This document shows, piece by piece, positions 47,401-55,380 of a stretch of 64,000 nucleotides of DNA. Numbering within the stretch: the first letter of the stretch is position 1; each line of letters starts with the position of its first letter. Made by a program: the position numbers and the translations under genes. The notes under the pieces were generated by a model that was not told where the DNA came from, ran no database searches, and saw nothing but the letters and a program-made list of their open reading frames with translations. This stretch comes from Symsagittifera roscoffensis (Eukaryota > Xenacoelomorpha > Acoela > Convolutidae). Location of the stretch: contig NC_087066.1 of NCBI RefSeq assembly GCF_963678635.1, forward strand, positions 67,839,477 through 67,903,476, read 5' to 3'.

Positions 47401-47637
47401 TATGCAATGGTAGCCTTACTTTCGGAAGGAAAATATGATGTGATCATATCGGCCCCGAATCGCATGATAGAATTGGAGAACCTGAGGCCACTTAAGGCTG
47501 AACTGCCTGCAGTATGGTCAGATATCTCAAACGCGATGAGAGGATTCAAGGACCACGCGCTACACATGTTAGTGTTGGACGAAGTGCTGGGGTTAGAACT
47601 TCTGGACCCAGGAAGTGAAGGGACAGGAGGGATTTGA
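44425..47637 (+). CDS. ORF2: coiled coil plus SGNH/GDSL hydrolase domain, second degenerate SGNH-like region
   Basis: 1,070 residues, not a standard LTR-element gene. Residues 1-80 are helical. About 160-225 is a strong coiled coil (LDEMNDQLRSTKKELDDM). About 400-580 is an SGNH hydrolase with all four blocks: ILGDSLVR (nucleophile S411), AFGGATI (block II Gly), VGTND (N460) and DGIHF (D554, H557). About 860-1070 repeats the pattern weakly: VVANSEFV in place of GDS and VFAGIND (N922), with no clear DxxH, so probably non-catalytic. SGNH enzymes are esterases/lipases acting on acyl groups. Coiled coil plus esterase recalls ORF1 proteins of some CR1/L2-type LINEs, so an RNA-binding/chaperone role is possible. 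The TGA at 47635-47637 lies 13 bp before the ORF3 ATG. Confidence 0.88.
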   Translation: MHNFNLDELMDLAEAYVGPMVDAIYRRLIERDFALEDPEVVMMLTALINILGHDNRGDRPTEVLLMAAYGERGVLDRPNMRVMRWRNGALSGSDLANEPGLGSSRTYQPGEMPMPSKPKPGLTRMHREMNSEATSSGSPLRAAVPPKRAKVTQKVQTNQTIQDLDEMNDQLRSTKKELDDMTKTMLAMEEDRDMWRKLFEDFNKKQGQEIERLRQEYKERSEQVALTTAIEKVIPARDIPRGQSPMELLTPREMSQTTETRLPAETNRVTIPDPSDTLGDPVVEQTVRKLIETAGRLVANKNAPGSGVTAPYGTIDDTGRVQLSQTVIRQGISNVTPLMGSSRIPERKVRKMPAKKVSRVIDVQKNNQLKYNFTGVPETDPRACFNRATWSPAVNLQQPPLGTSHLILGDSLVRVLSNLRTSWVTTVMAFGGATIAQLYRMVELMNPGKIPNVMILVGTNDISRGSDEQEALWESMMVCLFTTLWQKFSCAVLTVCTVPMNTRSLTASGRRHNEGVMRWNNILRNLANRNAGRMILMDIEHELRAMDQARLTTDGIHFDSIEGQAWLNRVFQERLEELEAELFDTGVLKEGGTVSDAVITTFVPPSLETRLGTVPAVTNYRQQSSSEPGRRTDVQDRLGEAPMRRTIHPRRRIGPVNQPIEEVAGTSRSDTRSETTSISREERPSRGSLLWSRPIPSPWHIYKDELMKLDLQRVSFIEDARRMLNGATLSVSRLYSITGVDWLIAAIINFSSTTALRFVDLEGLPSNNTMGPVNARPLQDVRLNHDERNREERPGRFLTARAPIGQHVKIFRQLTTPPGHVKERVYPKLVNQDGDAQRYGGLAAIKKDETIFAAYDKAEMRKAKIMVVANSEFVYTSKSLFWPDVVMLAAVDLDLLQSVSLAIGVQRQTEMNPITMVFAGINDHLHSRGFLSRLRDPATAENAGWPAIKDILESMGEVVDATKEGSFNKVALRVVFALSPGYAHLPDGLKFVYAMVALLSEGKYDVIISAPNRMIELENLRPLKAELPAVWSDISNAMRGFKDHALHMLVLDEVLGLELLDPGSEGTGGI

Positions 47638-47650
47638 AAGGACAGACAGC

Positions 47651-50600
47651 ATGCTAGAAGGGTTGGGAGCCGGATGGACCGCGTCCTTCTTGGCAAAAGT
47701 TTACCCGAAAGTCTCGCACTATTTGATAAAGGAATTCCTCCAAGCAGTAGTGAAAGTATCGATAGTGGAATTAATAGCCTTGTTCGTGACATTCGGAGCT
47801 GAGAGTTTCGTGAAAGGACCGGCGATACTGCTTACAGATGGAATACAGAACCTGCGACTAGATGGACTTCTGACATTGATCGCAATAACTCACGGAAACT
47901 TGGGAGGACTAATGAAACTAGCACGTTGTCCAGAGCAGATGAAAGAGAGAGTGAGGAGCCTGGATATGAAGAAGTCCACGGACTCGTGGAACAAAATAAG
48001 AGACCTGAGACACAATCTGATCCAATATCTCTTGCAGCAAAATCGCTTTGGAACCGGAGAAGACGAAACAATTGATAGAGAGGAAGATGTTAGACGACAT
48101 GTTGGAGGCATGCCGCTATTAACAGATCTGAGCTTGGCTATGAGGACCGATCCCTTGGCGCTGATCAGAGGAGTCACGGAGTTCGTGACAGTGATCTATG
48201 GACCAGCAGTCACCTTTGCGTTCCTTGACGTTAAAGTGGAAGCATATAGGAGGTCGGTGCTGCACCTGAACCTCATATCGGCAGTGGACGGTAGTACACT
48301 GAACTGGTGTGAGCAGCACACACTGCGGGAGCTCATGAGTGAAGATCTGTTGTTTGCGAAAATATCGGAGCCGGAGATGACAGTCATCAATTTTGACGAT
48401 CACTTCTGTGACCGCATGGGAGAGGTAGAAAGAGGACACATCGAGGTGTTTCCAAAGCTTTGGAATCTGAGACCCTATGACAAAACGAATGGTGAATTAA
48501 CCAGAGTGCCTCGTCTCACTGCAGCATACCACAAGGTGAGAGAAGAAACGAAGGACTGGGGCGTTTACAAGAAGCTACCGGAGGCAATCCCTGAATTCCC
48601 TATAATAAGAAGGATGTTGCTCGGAGCAGTCTCCGTAGTACAAACTCCTAGGTTGAGAGCATTCGAAACCAATGAAAGGAGAGTAGGGAATTTCGCGGGA
48701 ACGATGGATCCATACTTCGTAGGGAGAAATGCCGCCGTGTTACAGTACACACGATTTGCATACACGGATCAAGCGACGAGAAGGCGAATAAGCAACGCCG
48801 CTACTCCCAAGCCTGGAAGATTTGATGAAGAATGGAAGGAACTAGGCTTAACTCCGATGAGAATGAGAGGCAGGACAGAATTACTTGAAGCCTCATTAAT
48901 CCTGACCAGTGTGAAAAAGGAGATGAAAGTGGGAGGAGTATTGCAGACGAGAACCTTCCTAGCACCATTCGGCTGTGAAGAAATCAAAGTGGTCCATGGA
49001 GAAGAGGAAGACAAATCAGCCGGTACATTGAGATTCCAGGAAGAAGCCGACAATGACGAACAAGGACCATCGAGCTCGAACAAGGATAAGTCAGAAGGAG
49101 ATGACGGACAGGGTGGAAGCCGTCAGACGGAAGAACCCATGCAACAAGATCAAGCTGGTGGGGAAGACGACAGGGCATCGACAGGAGGAACATCCAGCCT
49201 GGATTTCAATATCTTCAGTGATCTTGAGAACAATGCAGACACGTTGGAAACGACTGAGCCAGCGGATGAAGGCATCTCGACACTGGAGCCTCCGTCAGCC
49301 TTTGAGGAAATGAAACGGAATTTGCCGGAGAGCAGCTCTCCTGGCAATTCAAGAAATAACGACCAGAGAATCCTCACGGAATCACCTCGGAGGAGAAGAA
49401 TAGAGGCCTCAGCCAGAGTACCCTTCTTGGGAACGCTGCCCGAAGAAGAATGGGAAGTACATCACCGAGACCACGAGAGTAGGACGGGATGTAAGCTGGA
49501 CAGAGTGGCGTTCATGGAAGAAGTCTGGACTGTGATTCAGAGCTATGGGACCCAGTCCATTCTCAAAACAGGTCTCAATCAACCCTTGATGAGAGAAGTA
49601 CTTGACAAACTTGATGAGTGTGAAGGAAGACTGAGTGAGTTATTGATCGACTCAGCCACTGATGAGAGTGAAGCGAATTCTCCCATCAAGATGACACCGC
49701 AGGACGATGGAGAGGTGGTGTACCTGTCAAGGACCAGGAGAGGAACGATGCGATCGAAAATGGTGATTGATAAAATCAATGCGATGAAAATGAAGTTAGG
49801 CAGCAGAGTGATGCCGAGGAGAATTGGAAAGACGAAAGTGGATTCAGAAATATCGATGAAAGCTGGTAACTCAGCGAAAAGGAAGCGAGTCGAAGAAGTC
49901 ATGGATTTGGGGCAAGGTGATTATCAATTGTCTGGCACAGATAGAATATTAACCGATATAGCGATGGTGCCACCCATTCTCATGGCGGGGATAAAGTCAA
50001 CCGGTTATAAATCCAAAAGGAGTGACCGCACTCTGACTGGAGCAACGTTAGAAATGGAAATACTCAGCCAATGTGGAGAGAGCAAAATGAGGGACTTCAA
50101 GCCATCTCCCATGAATCATGGAAAGGGAAGTGTTGCAGGACAACTAACACCAGTTGAATACAACCGACTAACCGTGTCGGAGACAGTGTCGATAGATGAA
50201 CCCACCGGTGGATACATGGAGATGTTGGAATACCGAAACTCGGCTAGAGGGTATGTAATGGCCCTGGAAGACGAAAAAGCCATGGAGGGTTATCTGGAAA
50301 TGATGTTGCAAGGCACCACCCTCAAGCAGAAGGCGTATGGAACTTTGGCGTCGTCCGACGTAGAGGCGGAAACGATCGAGCAGTTAGTGAGCCTTCCATG
50401 GAAAGCAGTAGTGTTGAGGTATTTCGAGGAAGAAATGAGGACTACGCCAAGAATACATGCTCTCGTGGCAGTACCTTACGTAAGGACAGAGTTACAACTC
50501 AGGTTCGCCTGGTGTATGATGGGACTGACTCGCGAAGAATATGATTCAGAAGAAAGAAAGAGATCAAAAGAAGAAAAGGTTTTCCTTATGACGAATCTGA

Positions 50601-52990
50601 GGGATCTGATAGTCCAGGAGGGAGCAGCAGTAGCGTGTGCGAAGCGGAGAGACGCTCTCTGTTTCATTCGATTCCTGATAGAGCAGATTTCAGTACCTGC
50701 ATTAAACACTTGTGTTAAAATGTTGAGGGAAGGCGATGAGCGAACGAAAGCCTTGTTCTTACTAGCAATGCTGGAGATGCAGCAAAGTAAACCGATGAGG
50801 GTGAACATGAAAGAACCTGAAGAATTGGAACCCATGAAAAAGATAGACGAGATCAGGAGATTCTCAAACAAGGAGTTGAGACTCACTAAAGAATCTATGG
50901 GAGCATTGCCGAAATCCAGTGAATACTGTGGACCGATCAAGAAGAAGTCATATAGCTTCGTATCCGGGATTATAGGAATGGCGTACAATCCTTTCCTGAG
51001 TGAAGACATACGCGATTGCTTCTTTGATTATGAGCAGGCGGTGTTACTAAGATTCTGGACGTCCAGAATTGTAACGATTAAGAGCGTTAACAATCCACAG
51101 GCCAAATTGGGATTGGTCTTGGAAAAAGAGGTGACTGCACCTTCAGTACCAAAATCCGACAAAAGAGTGGAGTTTGGGTTGGGATTCTCAGATGAATTAC
51201 TGAGAACGAGCTTGATGGCAGTGTGGGAATTGATGAGGCTATCATGGTGTCCTAGTCCCAACGCTGACTCAATATTACGGGCGACACAAGACGTACACAG
51301 GGAACTGAATGCAGACTGTAACCTGCGTGACCTCAACATCATATATAATGTGATGATAACAGCCTCTAAGAACAACGGAGAAGATAAAGTGGAGTTGCCT
51401 GGCTGGGGACCAGAAGACTGGGTCAAACCTGGTAGCTGTCTGGCGGAAGTCTGTGGACTGGAGGGTCATGTTTGTGGAGGTCTAGACTGTGTGAAAACCC
51501 TGGATAAACAACACAAGCAATTGACAGTATTGTTTGGAAATGTGGTGATGAAAGCAAGAACGGAGACGGAACTGATAGCAGATTGCCATGGAGGAACCGA
51601 TGTGAATCTAGTGACTGCACTAGGATTCTACAGCATGTTTGGTTCTTTAGAGTCACTATTGAATCTAGAACAGAAACATGAGATGGTCACAGCCATCAGC
51701 GTAGAAGTATTCCCAGGAGTTCTGCAGACTGAGCAGAAATATCTAGGAAAATGGAGGGAAGCAATCGAAACGGAGATGAACATCAGACACAGCGAAACTT
51801 ACTGTAGACCATCAGGAGCACGATATTTGGTGGGTTCAACGTTGGCTCCAATGTGCAAGAGCAGATATCCTGTGCATTTCGTGGCTGTGGACGTGAAAAG
51901 TACAAGAACGATCGTGGATCAAGCCTTCTCAGTGCCGAAGTGTGTGAGATTGGCGAGAATGTCTGAAAAGTCTTACGAGTTACTATTTAAGATGTTCTCA
52001 GCAATTCCAGAGAGAACCAAAGAAGAGTTGGAGTCAATACTAGGAAAGAAGTTCATGGGATATGTGAGCGGGAACTTCAGTGACTTCGAAAAACAGAAAC
52101 AGAGAGGATCAACTGTCTCAGATTACAATGCAGTAGATGAGAATGATGAAATCCACCGAGTGATGATGGAAGTGGAACCATTGCTGGAAGCTTCGGGAAA
52201 ACGTAATTGGAGGAGCATCATGTTGACGCATGACGAGTTTCCTTGCCACTGCTTGCTGCAGACCTGGTGGTATCCCAAGCGTAGTAATCTGATGTTGATC
52301 TGGGACTCTGGAGAGCTGCTCTCCATGGGTTTACCAGATTCATCACAGCCCACAACAATAGTGATAGTGGGAGTTATGATGGCGATACGATGGCTGGAAG
52401 CTCATGTGAGAGAAAATAACAGACAGGAGGCACCAACGAGAGAACAATTGCGGAAATTAGATTGTCTAAAAGATTTAGATCTTTTTGAGACAATGTGCAA
52501 AGTTCTAAACATTCCGATGGAAGTGAAGAAGATATGGGCGAGAAAACGATTGATGCCATGGTTCAGAGCCAACATGACTGCATGGTTGTACGAGTATGCG
52601 AAAAAGCATATGTCGAAGCACGGCAGGGTGTACAGTGAATATCAGCTGGACATTGGGGCAGGAGCTTTCAAGCGAGCTCTCGTGACTCATCGGAATGCAG
52701 TGACCACCGCCGTGAAAAGAATTTCCAGGACGAGTGAGCGTAGTGGAAATGAGAAGGCAGAGATGCTGAAAGAAGATTTGGAGAGAAACGTGACGTTGTG
52801 TCTCCACAACAGTTTCTGCAGAAACAGAGAATCCAACGTGGATCCCCTACCTTGCTGTAAACAGAGGGTAGAAGAGCAGAAGTGTTGGAGGACGGCTTCC
52901 AACAGCGTCAGGATAGCCAATGATGTGCTACAAGACACGGAAACCGAAAGTGCGGAGTCAGTATCACAGGAGGAAGAAATGGAACATTGA
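47651..52990 (+). CDS. ORF3: large protein of unknown function with conserved C/H cluster
   Basis: 1,779 residues from the ATG at 47651. The frame is open from a GTG at 47615, so a +1 shift from ORF2 in the overlap is an alternative to re-initiation. No domain recognised. The N-terminal 430 residues are helical and partly hydrophobic (VSIVELIALFVTFG) without a clear membrane or envelope layout. A long acidic, Ser-rich disordered stretch lies at about 455-590. The C-terminal half is conserved with the second element (60366-64000, minus): SGIIGMAYNPFL, FSVPKCVRLAR, the AFKRALVTHRNA region and LCLHNSFC.NRES. A cluster C1275-x4-C-x4-H-x-C-x4-C1292 (numbered from 47615) has the same spacing in the other copy, so is probably zinc binding. 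Function unknown; not an obvious env. Confidence 0.88.
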   Translation: MLEGLGAGWTASFLAKVYPKVSHYLIKEFLQAVVKVSIVELIALFVTFGAESFVKGPAILLTDGIQNLRLDGLLTLIAITHGNLGGLMKLARCPEQMKERVRSLDMKKSTDSWNKIRDLRHNLIQYLLQQNRFGTGEDETIDREEDVRRHVGGMPLLTDLSLAMRTDPLALIRGVTEFVTVIYGPAVTFAFLDVKVEAYRRSVLHLNLISAVDGSTLNWCEQHTLRELMSEDLLFAKISEPEMTVINFDDHFCDRMGEVERGHIEVFPKLWNLRPYDKTNGELTRVPRLTAAYHKVREETKDWGVYKKLPEAIPEFPIIRRMLLGAVSVVQTPRLRAFETNERRVGNFAGTMDPYFVGRNAAVLQYTRFAYTDQATRRRISNAATPKPGRFDEEWKELGLTPMRMRGRTELLEASLILTSVKKEMKVGGVLQTRTFLAPFGCEEIKVVHGEEEDKSAGTLRFQEEADNDEQGPSSSNKDKSEGDDGQGGSRQTEEPMQQDQAGGEDDRASTGGTSSLDFNIFSDLENNADTLETTEPADEGISTLEPPSAFEEMKRNLPESSSPGNSRNNDQRILTESPRRRRIEASARVPFLGTLPEEEWEVHHRDHESRTGCKLDRVAFMEEVWTVIQSYGTQSILKTGLNQPLMREVLDKLDECEGRLSELLIDSATDESEANSPIKMTPQDDGEVVYLSRTRRGTMRSKMVIDKINAMKMKLGSRVMPRRIGKTKVDSEISMKAGNSAKRKRVEEVMDLGQGDYQLSGTDRILTDIAMVPPILMAGIKSTGYKSKRSDRTLTGATLEMEILSQCGESKMRDFKPSPMNHGKGSVAGQLTPVEYNRLTVSETVSIDEPTGGYMEMLEYRNSARGYVMALEDEKAMEGYLEMMLQGTTLKQKAYGTLASSDVEAETIEQLVSLPWKAVVLRYFEEEMRTTPRIHALVAVPYVRTELQLRFAWCMMGLTREEYDSEERKRSKEEKVFLMTNLRDLIVQEGAAVACAKRRDALCFIRFLIEQISVPALNTCVKMLREGDERTKALFLLAMLEMQQSKPMRVNMKEPEELEPMKKIDEIRRFSNKELRLTKESMGALPKSSEYCGPIKKKSYSFVSGIIGMAYNPFLSEDIRDCFFDYEQAVLLRFWTSRIVTIKSVNNPQAKLGLVLEKEVTAPSVPKSDKRVEFGLGFSDELLRTSLMAVWELMRLSWCPSPNADSILRATQDVHRELNADCNLRDLNIIYNVMITASKNNGEDKVELPGWGPEDWVKPGSCLAEVCGLEGHVCGGLDCVKTLDKQHKQLTVLFGNVVMKARTETELIADCHGGTDVNLVTALGFYSMFGSLESLLNLEQKHEMVTAISVEVFPGVLQTEQKYLGKWREAIETEMNIRHSETYCRPSGARYLVGSTLAPMCKSRYPVHFVAVDVKSTRTIVDQAFSVPKCVRLARMSEKSYELLFKMFSAIPERTKEELESILGKKFMGYVSGNFSDFEKQKQRGSTVSDYNAVDENDEIHRVMMEVEPLLEASGKRNWRSIMLTHDEFPCHCLLQTWWYPKRSNLMLIWDSGELLSMGLPDSSQPTTIVIVGVMMAIRWLEAHVRENNRQEAPTREQLRKLDCLKDLDLFETMCKVLNIPMEVKKIWARKRLMPWFRANMTAWLYEYAKKHMSKHGRVYSEYQLDIGAGAFKRALVTHRNAVTTAVKRISRTSERSGNEKAEMLKEDLERNVTLCLHNSFCRNRESNVDPLPCCKQRVEEQKCWRTASNSVRIANDVLQDTETESAESVSQEEEMEH

Positions 52991-53807
52991 CGAATGGTCG
53001 AGAAAACAAGAGGCAACAAGAAAGAAAATTAGAAGAATTTAGAAGTTTTAGAACTTCTAAACGACGAAAAAAGCAGAGAACAAAGGAATGATGAAGAAAA
53101 GTCAAAACTCAGAATTGTTTTATGTGTGTGAAAAACTCAAGTGAGAAACCAAGCAACCAAGTTGTAATAGAAAACTGAAACATTTTGTTGAGTTTTGAAA
53201 TTGTTGCATTTATAAATTTGCATTTTGATTTTAGCAGAAGTGGCTTTAGAGACACTTATTATTTATTTAGAAAGGCTTAAGGGAAGAGTATATTTAAATA
53301 TTCCAGCCTGCATGATTGTTTTTAATCACTTAGGAAGACTGATCACTTTGTGGTGACATGAAAAACTTGAGTAACTTCTTGAGGAGGGAGGTTGTTGCAT
53401 TGTTCTTTCTAACCACAAAGTTTCTTAGTTTTAATATTCAGGACAATAAACAAGCAAGATTTCCGAAGGGAAGGAGCATAGTAGGATAGTTTTAGCTTGT
53501 TGGTTGGCAGGACTGTCCTGCAAGCCAGCACCTTTTAAATCTAAGAAAAAAAGTTTTAATCGGGACATTGACAATGGAAGTCAGAAAATATGTTTTATCT
53601 TAAGTCATATCCTTAATGTGCAGATTAATGAAAGAATTTGGAGGCTATAGTGATGTAGTATGATGCCATTTATATTCTGCAGTGAGTCGATGTGACGTGG
53701 ATAAAAGTAATTTCGTGCATTTTGTAAATTCTGTTCGATGACACTGTAACCATTTTACGAACATTGCGCGATTCAATGAGGACATTGACCGGACTGTCCG
53801 GGGAGTA
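52991..53807 (+). other. 3' untranslated region of giant element
   Basis: 817 bp, purine- and AT-rich, with no ORF of interest. Ends in 'gcgcgattcaatgaggac', a short spacer, and the polypurine tract. The 'gcgcgat...gaggacat' block is kept next to the LTR of the second element. Confidence 0.7.
53795..53807 (+). promoter_or_regulatory. Polypurine tract beside the 3' LTR
   Basis: TGTCCGGGGAG followed by TA and then the LTR TGTG. It is the expected site of plus-strand priming during reverse transcription. The same tract (GTCCGGGGAGTA) directly precedes the LTR of the second element at 59938-59949 on the minus strand. Confidence 0.85.
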
Positions 53808-54734
53808 TGTGACATTCGACCAGAATGGCCAAAATGCAATCTCTCCAGAATTCGGAATTTTAGCAGTAAGCCTTCCGGATTGGTGGTTTTTAAGAACTAA
53901 GGGCGCTATTGGAACGTTTAGCCAAACGGTGAGGGCTAGAATATTCTAGTATTTTAAAATTTCAAAAATTCGAATGATGACGTCACATTTCTGAGAAATG
54001 CTGAAACGGCCATTTTAACAAAAAACGAGAGAAGAAACACAACAACATTAGTTGCGCTGACGAGAACGACTTTATCGAAATTGAAGAAATCGAAATTGAA
54101 GAAAACGACAAGGAATAGCAGAGGACGTTCCGAGTTGCAACTATTGTGCTGCTACAATAGTTGCAAGGCCGTTGCGAACAACGGTGAAGGGTAAGAAATC
54201 AGCCTTCCGGATCGGGAAGAAATCGAGATCAACGGGCTTGATTCACCGGATTCAAGAATCCGGAAGGGTTTCGGGACTGAAACTTTTAGCCTATTATATG
54301 AACTTTTAGCATCCTGTCATGTCCTGACTTGAATTTAATTGATATTTGGATTAGTTTTGACAAGGATGAGGTGCTAGGAGTTGGGGGAAAGGGTTGATCC
54401 ATCTTCGATGGAGATGATGATTTTTATCTACTGAACAAAAACAATAGTAATATAATAAGTAGTAGCCCTGTTTTTAGGAGTGACCTCGTGGTCTGGGGAT
54501 ACTGAGACCCAGCCATGAGCTCACTATTTGCATGTAATTAAGTTAATTTGAGCGTTCTGGTCGAAGCCGGAGAACAGTAGCGTTTTTGTCGACCCGATGT
54601 TAGAAAGACCACCGAAAACTACTGGCTTGGTAGAGACGGTGAAAAGCATGCAAAGCTCTGTTTAGACGCTAGCCAGTCGTCTTAAGACTTAGTTTTGTTA
54701 TCCGTCGATATGTATCTTCCGGGCGAATGTTACA
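53808..54734 (+). repeat. 3' LTR of giant element
   Basis: 927 bp, same length as the 5' LTR; substitutions only at 53845 and 54619. Followed by TAA, which matches the three bases before the 5' LTR. Confidence 0.95.
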
Positions 54735-54759
54735 TAACCTCAAATTTTTCCGATGGATT

Positions 54760-55245
54760 GATTTGCTCAAATTCGAAAATATGTCAGAGGTTCCTGAATT
54801 TAATGAAGTCTACATCACTAAGGGATGTTGTATAGCGGCAGTATAAAAAAAGAATTTAAAACACAAATAGGGTTTTATGCGAATAATCAAACATTCTCAA
54901 TTCGGGAATCACTTCAGTCTGGACATCACTTCCGTCTGGTCTTTTTGGACAAAGTGTATCAATCGCTTCATAATGGAATCACAATCGACATTATAAACAC
55001 TGACTACAAAAAAGCCTTTGATAATGCTGATCCCCGCATACTAATGTCGAAACTGTTCTAATTATGTATCAGATGACGGACTTTTAAACTAATGAAATCA
55101 TATCTAACCAACAGATACCAAAGAGTTAGTGTTTGTGGCGAATTATCGAAACCAGGTCTGGTAACAAGCCGAGTGCCCCAAGGATCAATTCTGGCAAGTC
55201 TGCTATTAGTGTGCTCTATTTTCACAATTGGTCGTTTTTTTCGAC
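54760..55245 (+). pseudogene. LINE reverse transcriptase remnant at the insertion site
   Basis: Two fragments in one frame: DIINTDYKKAFDNADPRILMSKLF (RT motif A region, about 54985-55061) and MKSYLTNRYQRVSVCGE ... RVPQGSILASLL (motif B region, 55092-55245). Stops lie between them, the FADD block is missing, and the sequence turns into unrelated DNA. A decayed non-LTR element of a different family from the one at 16.5-20.6 kb. Confidence 0.75.
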
Positions 55246-55380
55246 TGGGTTTTGTCTTGCGTTCGGTTGTTGTGTTTTTGTGAACTTTCTTTCCAAATAT
55301 GGCCCTCTTTGACCATTACCAAAAACGACAGACCGCATATTTAAAGTTCACTAGCGTTTAGCGTCATCTTGAAAACTTAA

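Larger units (their letters stand above)
30566..54734 (+). mobile_element. Giant LTR retrotransposon (24,169 bp), Ty3/gypsy-like, with macro and SGNH domains
   Basis: Bounded by two 927-bp LTRs that differ at only two positions. Internal order is leader (31493-34438), gag-pol (34439-42634), shifted IN C-terminus plus macro domain (42366-44036), ORF2 with SGNH hydrolase (44425-47637), ORF3 (47651-52990), 3' UTR and polypurine tract. PR-RT-RNaseH-IN order places it with Ty3/gypsy elements (Metaviridae). Most such elements are 5-10 kb; comparable sizes are known for plant Ogre and planarian Burro elements. LTR ends form the inverted repeat TGTGACATTC...GAATGTTACA. Flanks share only the 3-bp TAA (30563-30565 and 54735-54737), shorter than the usual 4-6 bp duplication. 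The insertion is young and nearly intact; the one visible lesion is the IN frameshift. Confidence 0.95.

Noticed and set aside
46986-47792. 268-codon minus-strand frame opposite the ORF2 C-terminus
   Set aside because: Antisense shadow of ORF2/ORF3, low-complexity composition, no recognisable motif.
47651-52990. ORF3 as an envelope gene, by its position after pol
   Set aside because: No signal peptide, furin-like site, fusion-peptide arrangement or C-terminal membrane anchor; the C-terminus is charged and the protein far too long.
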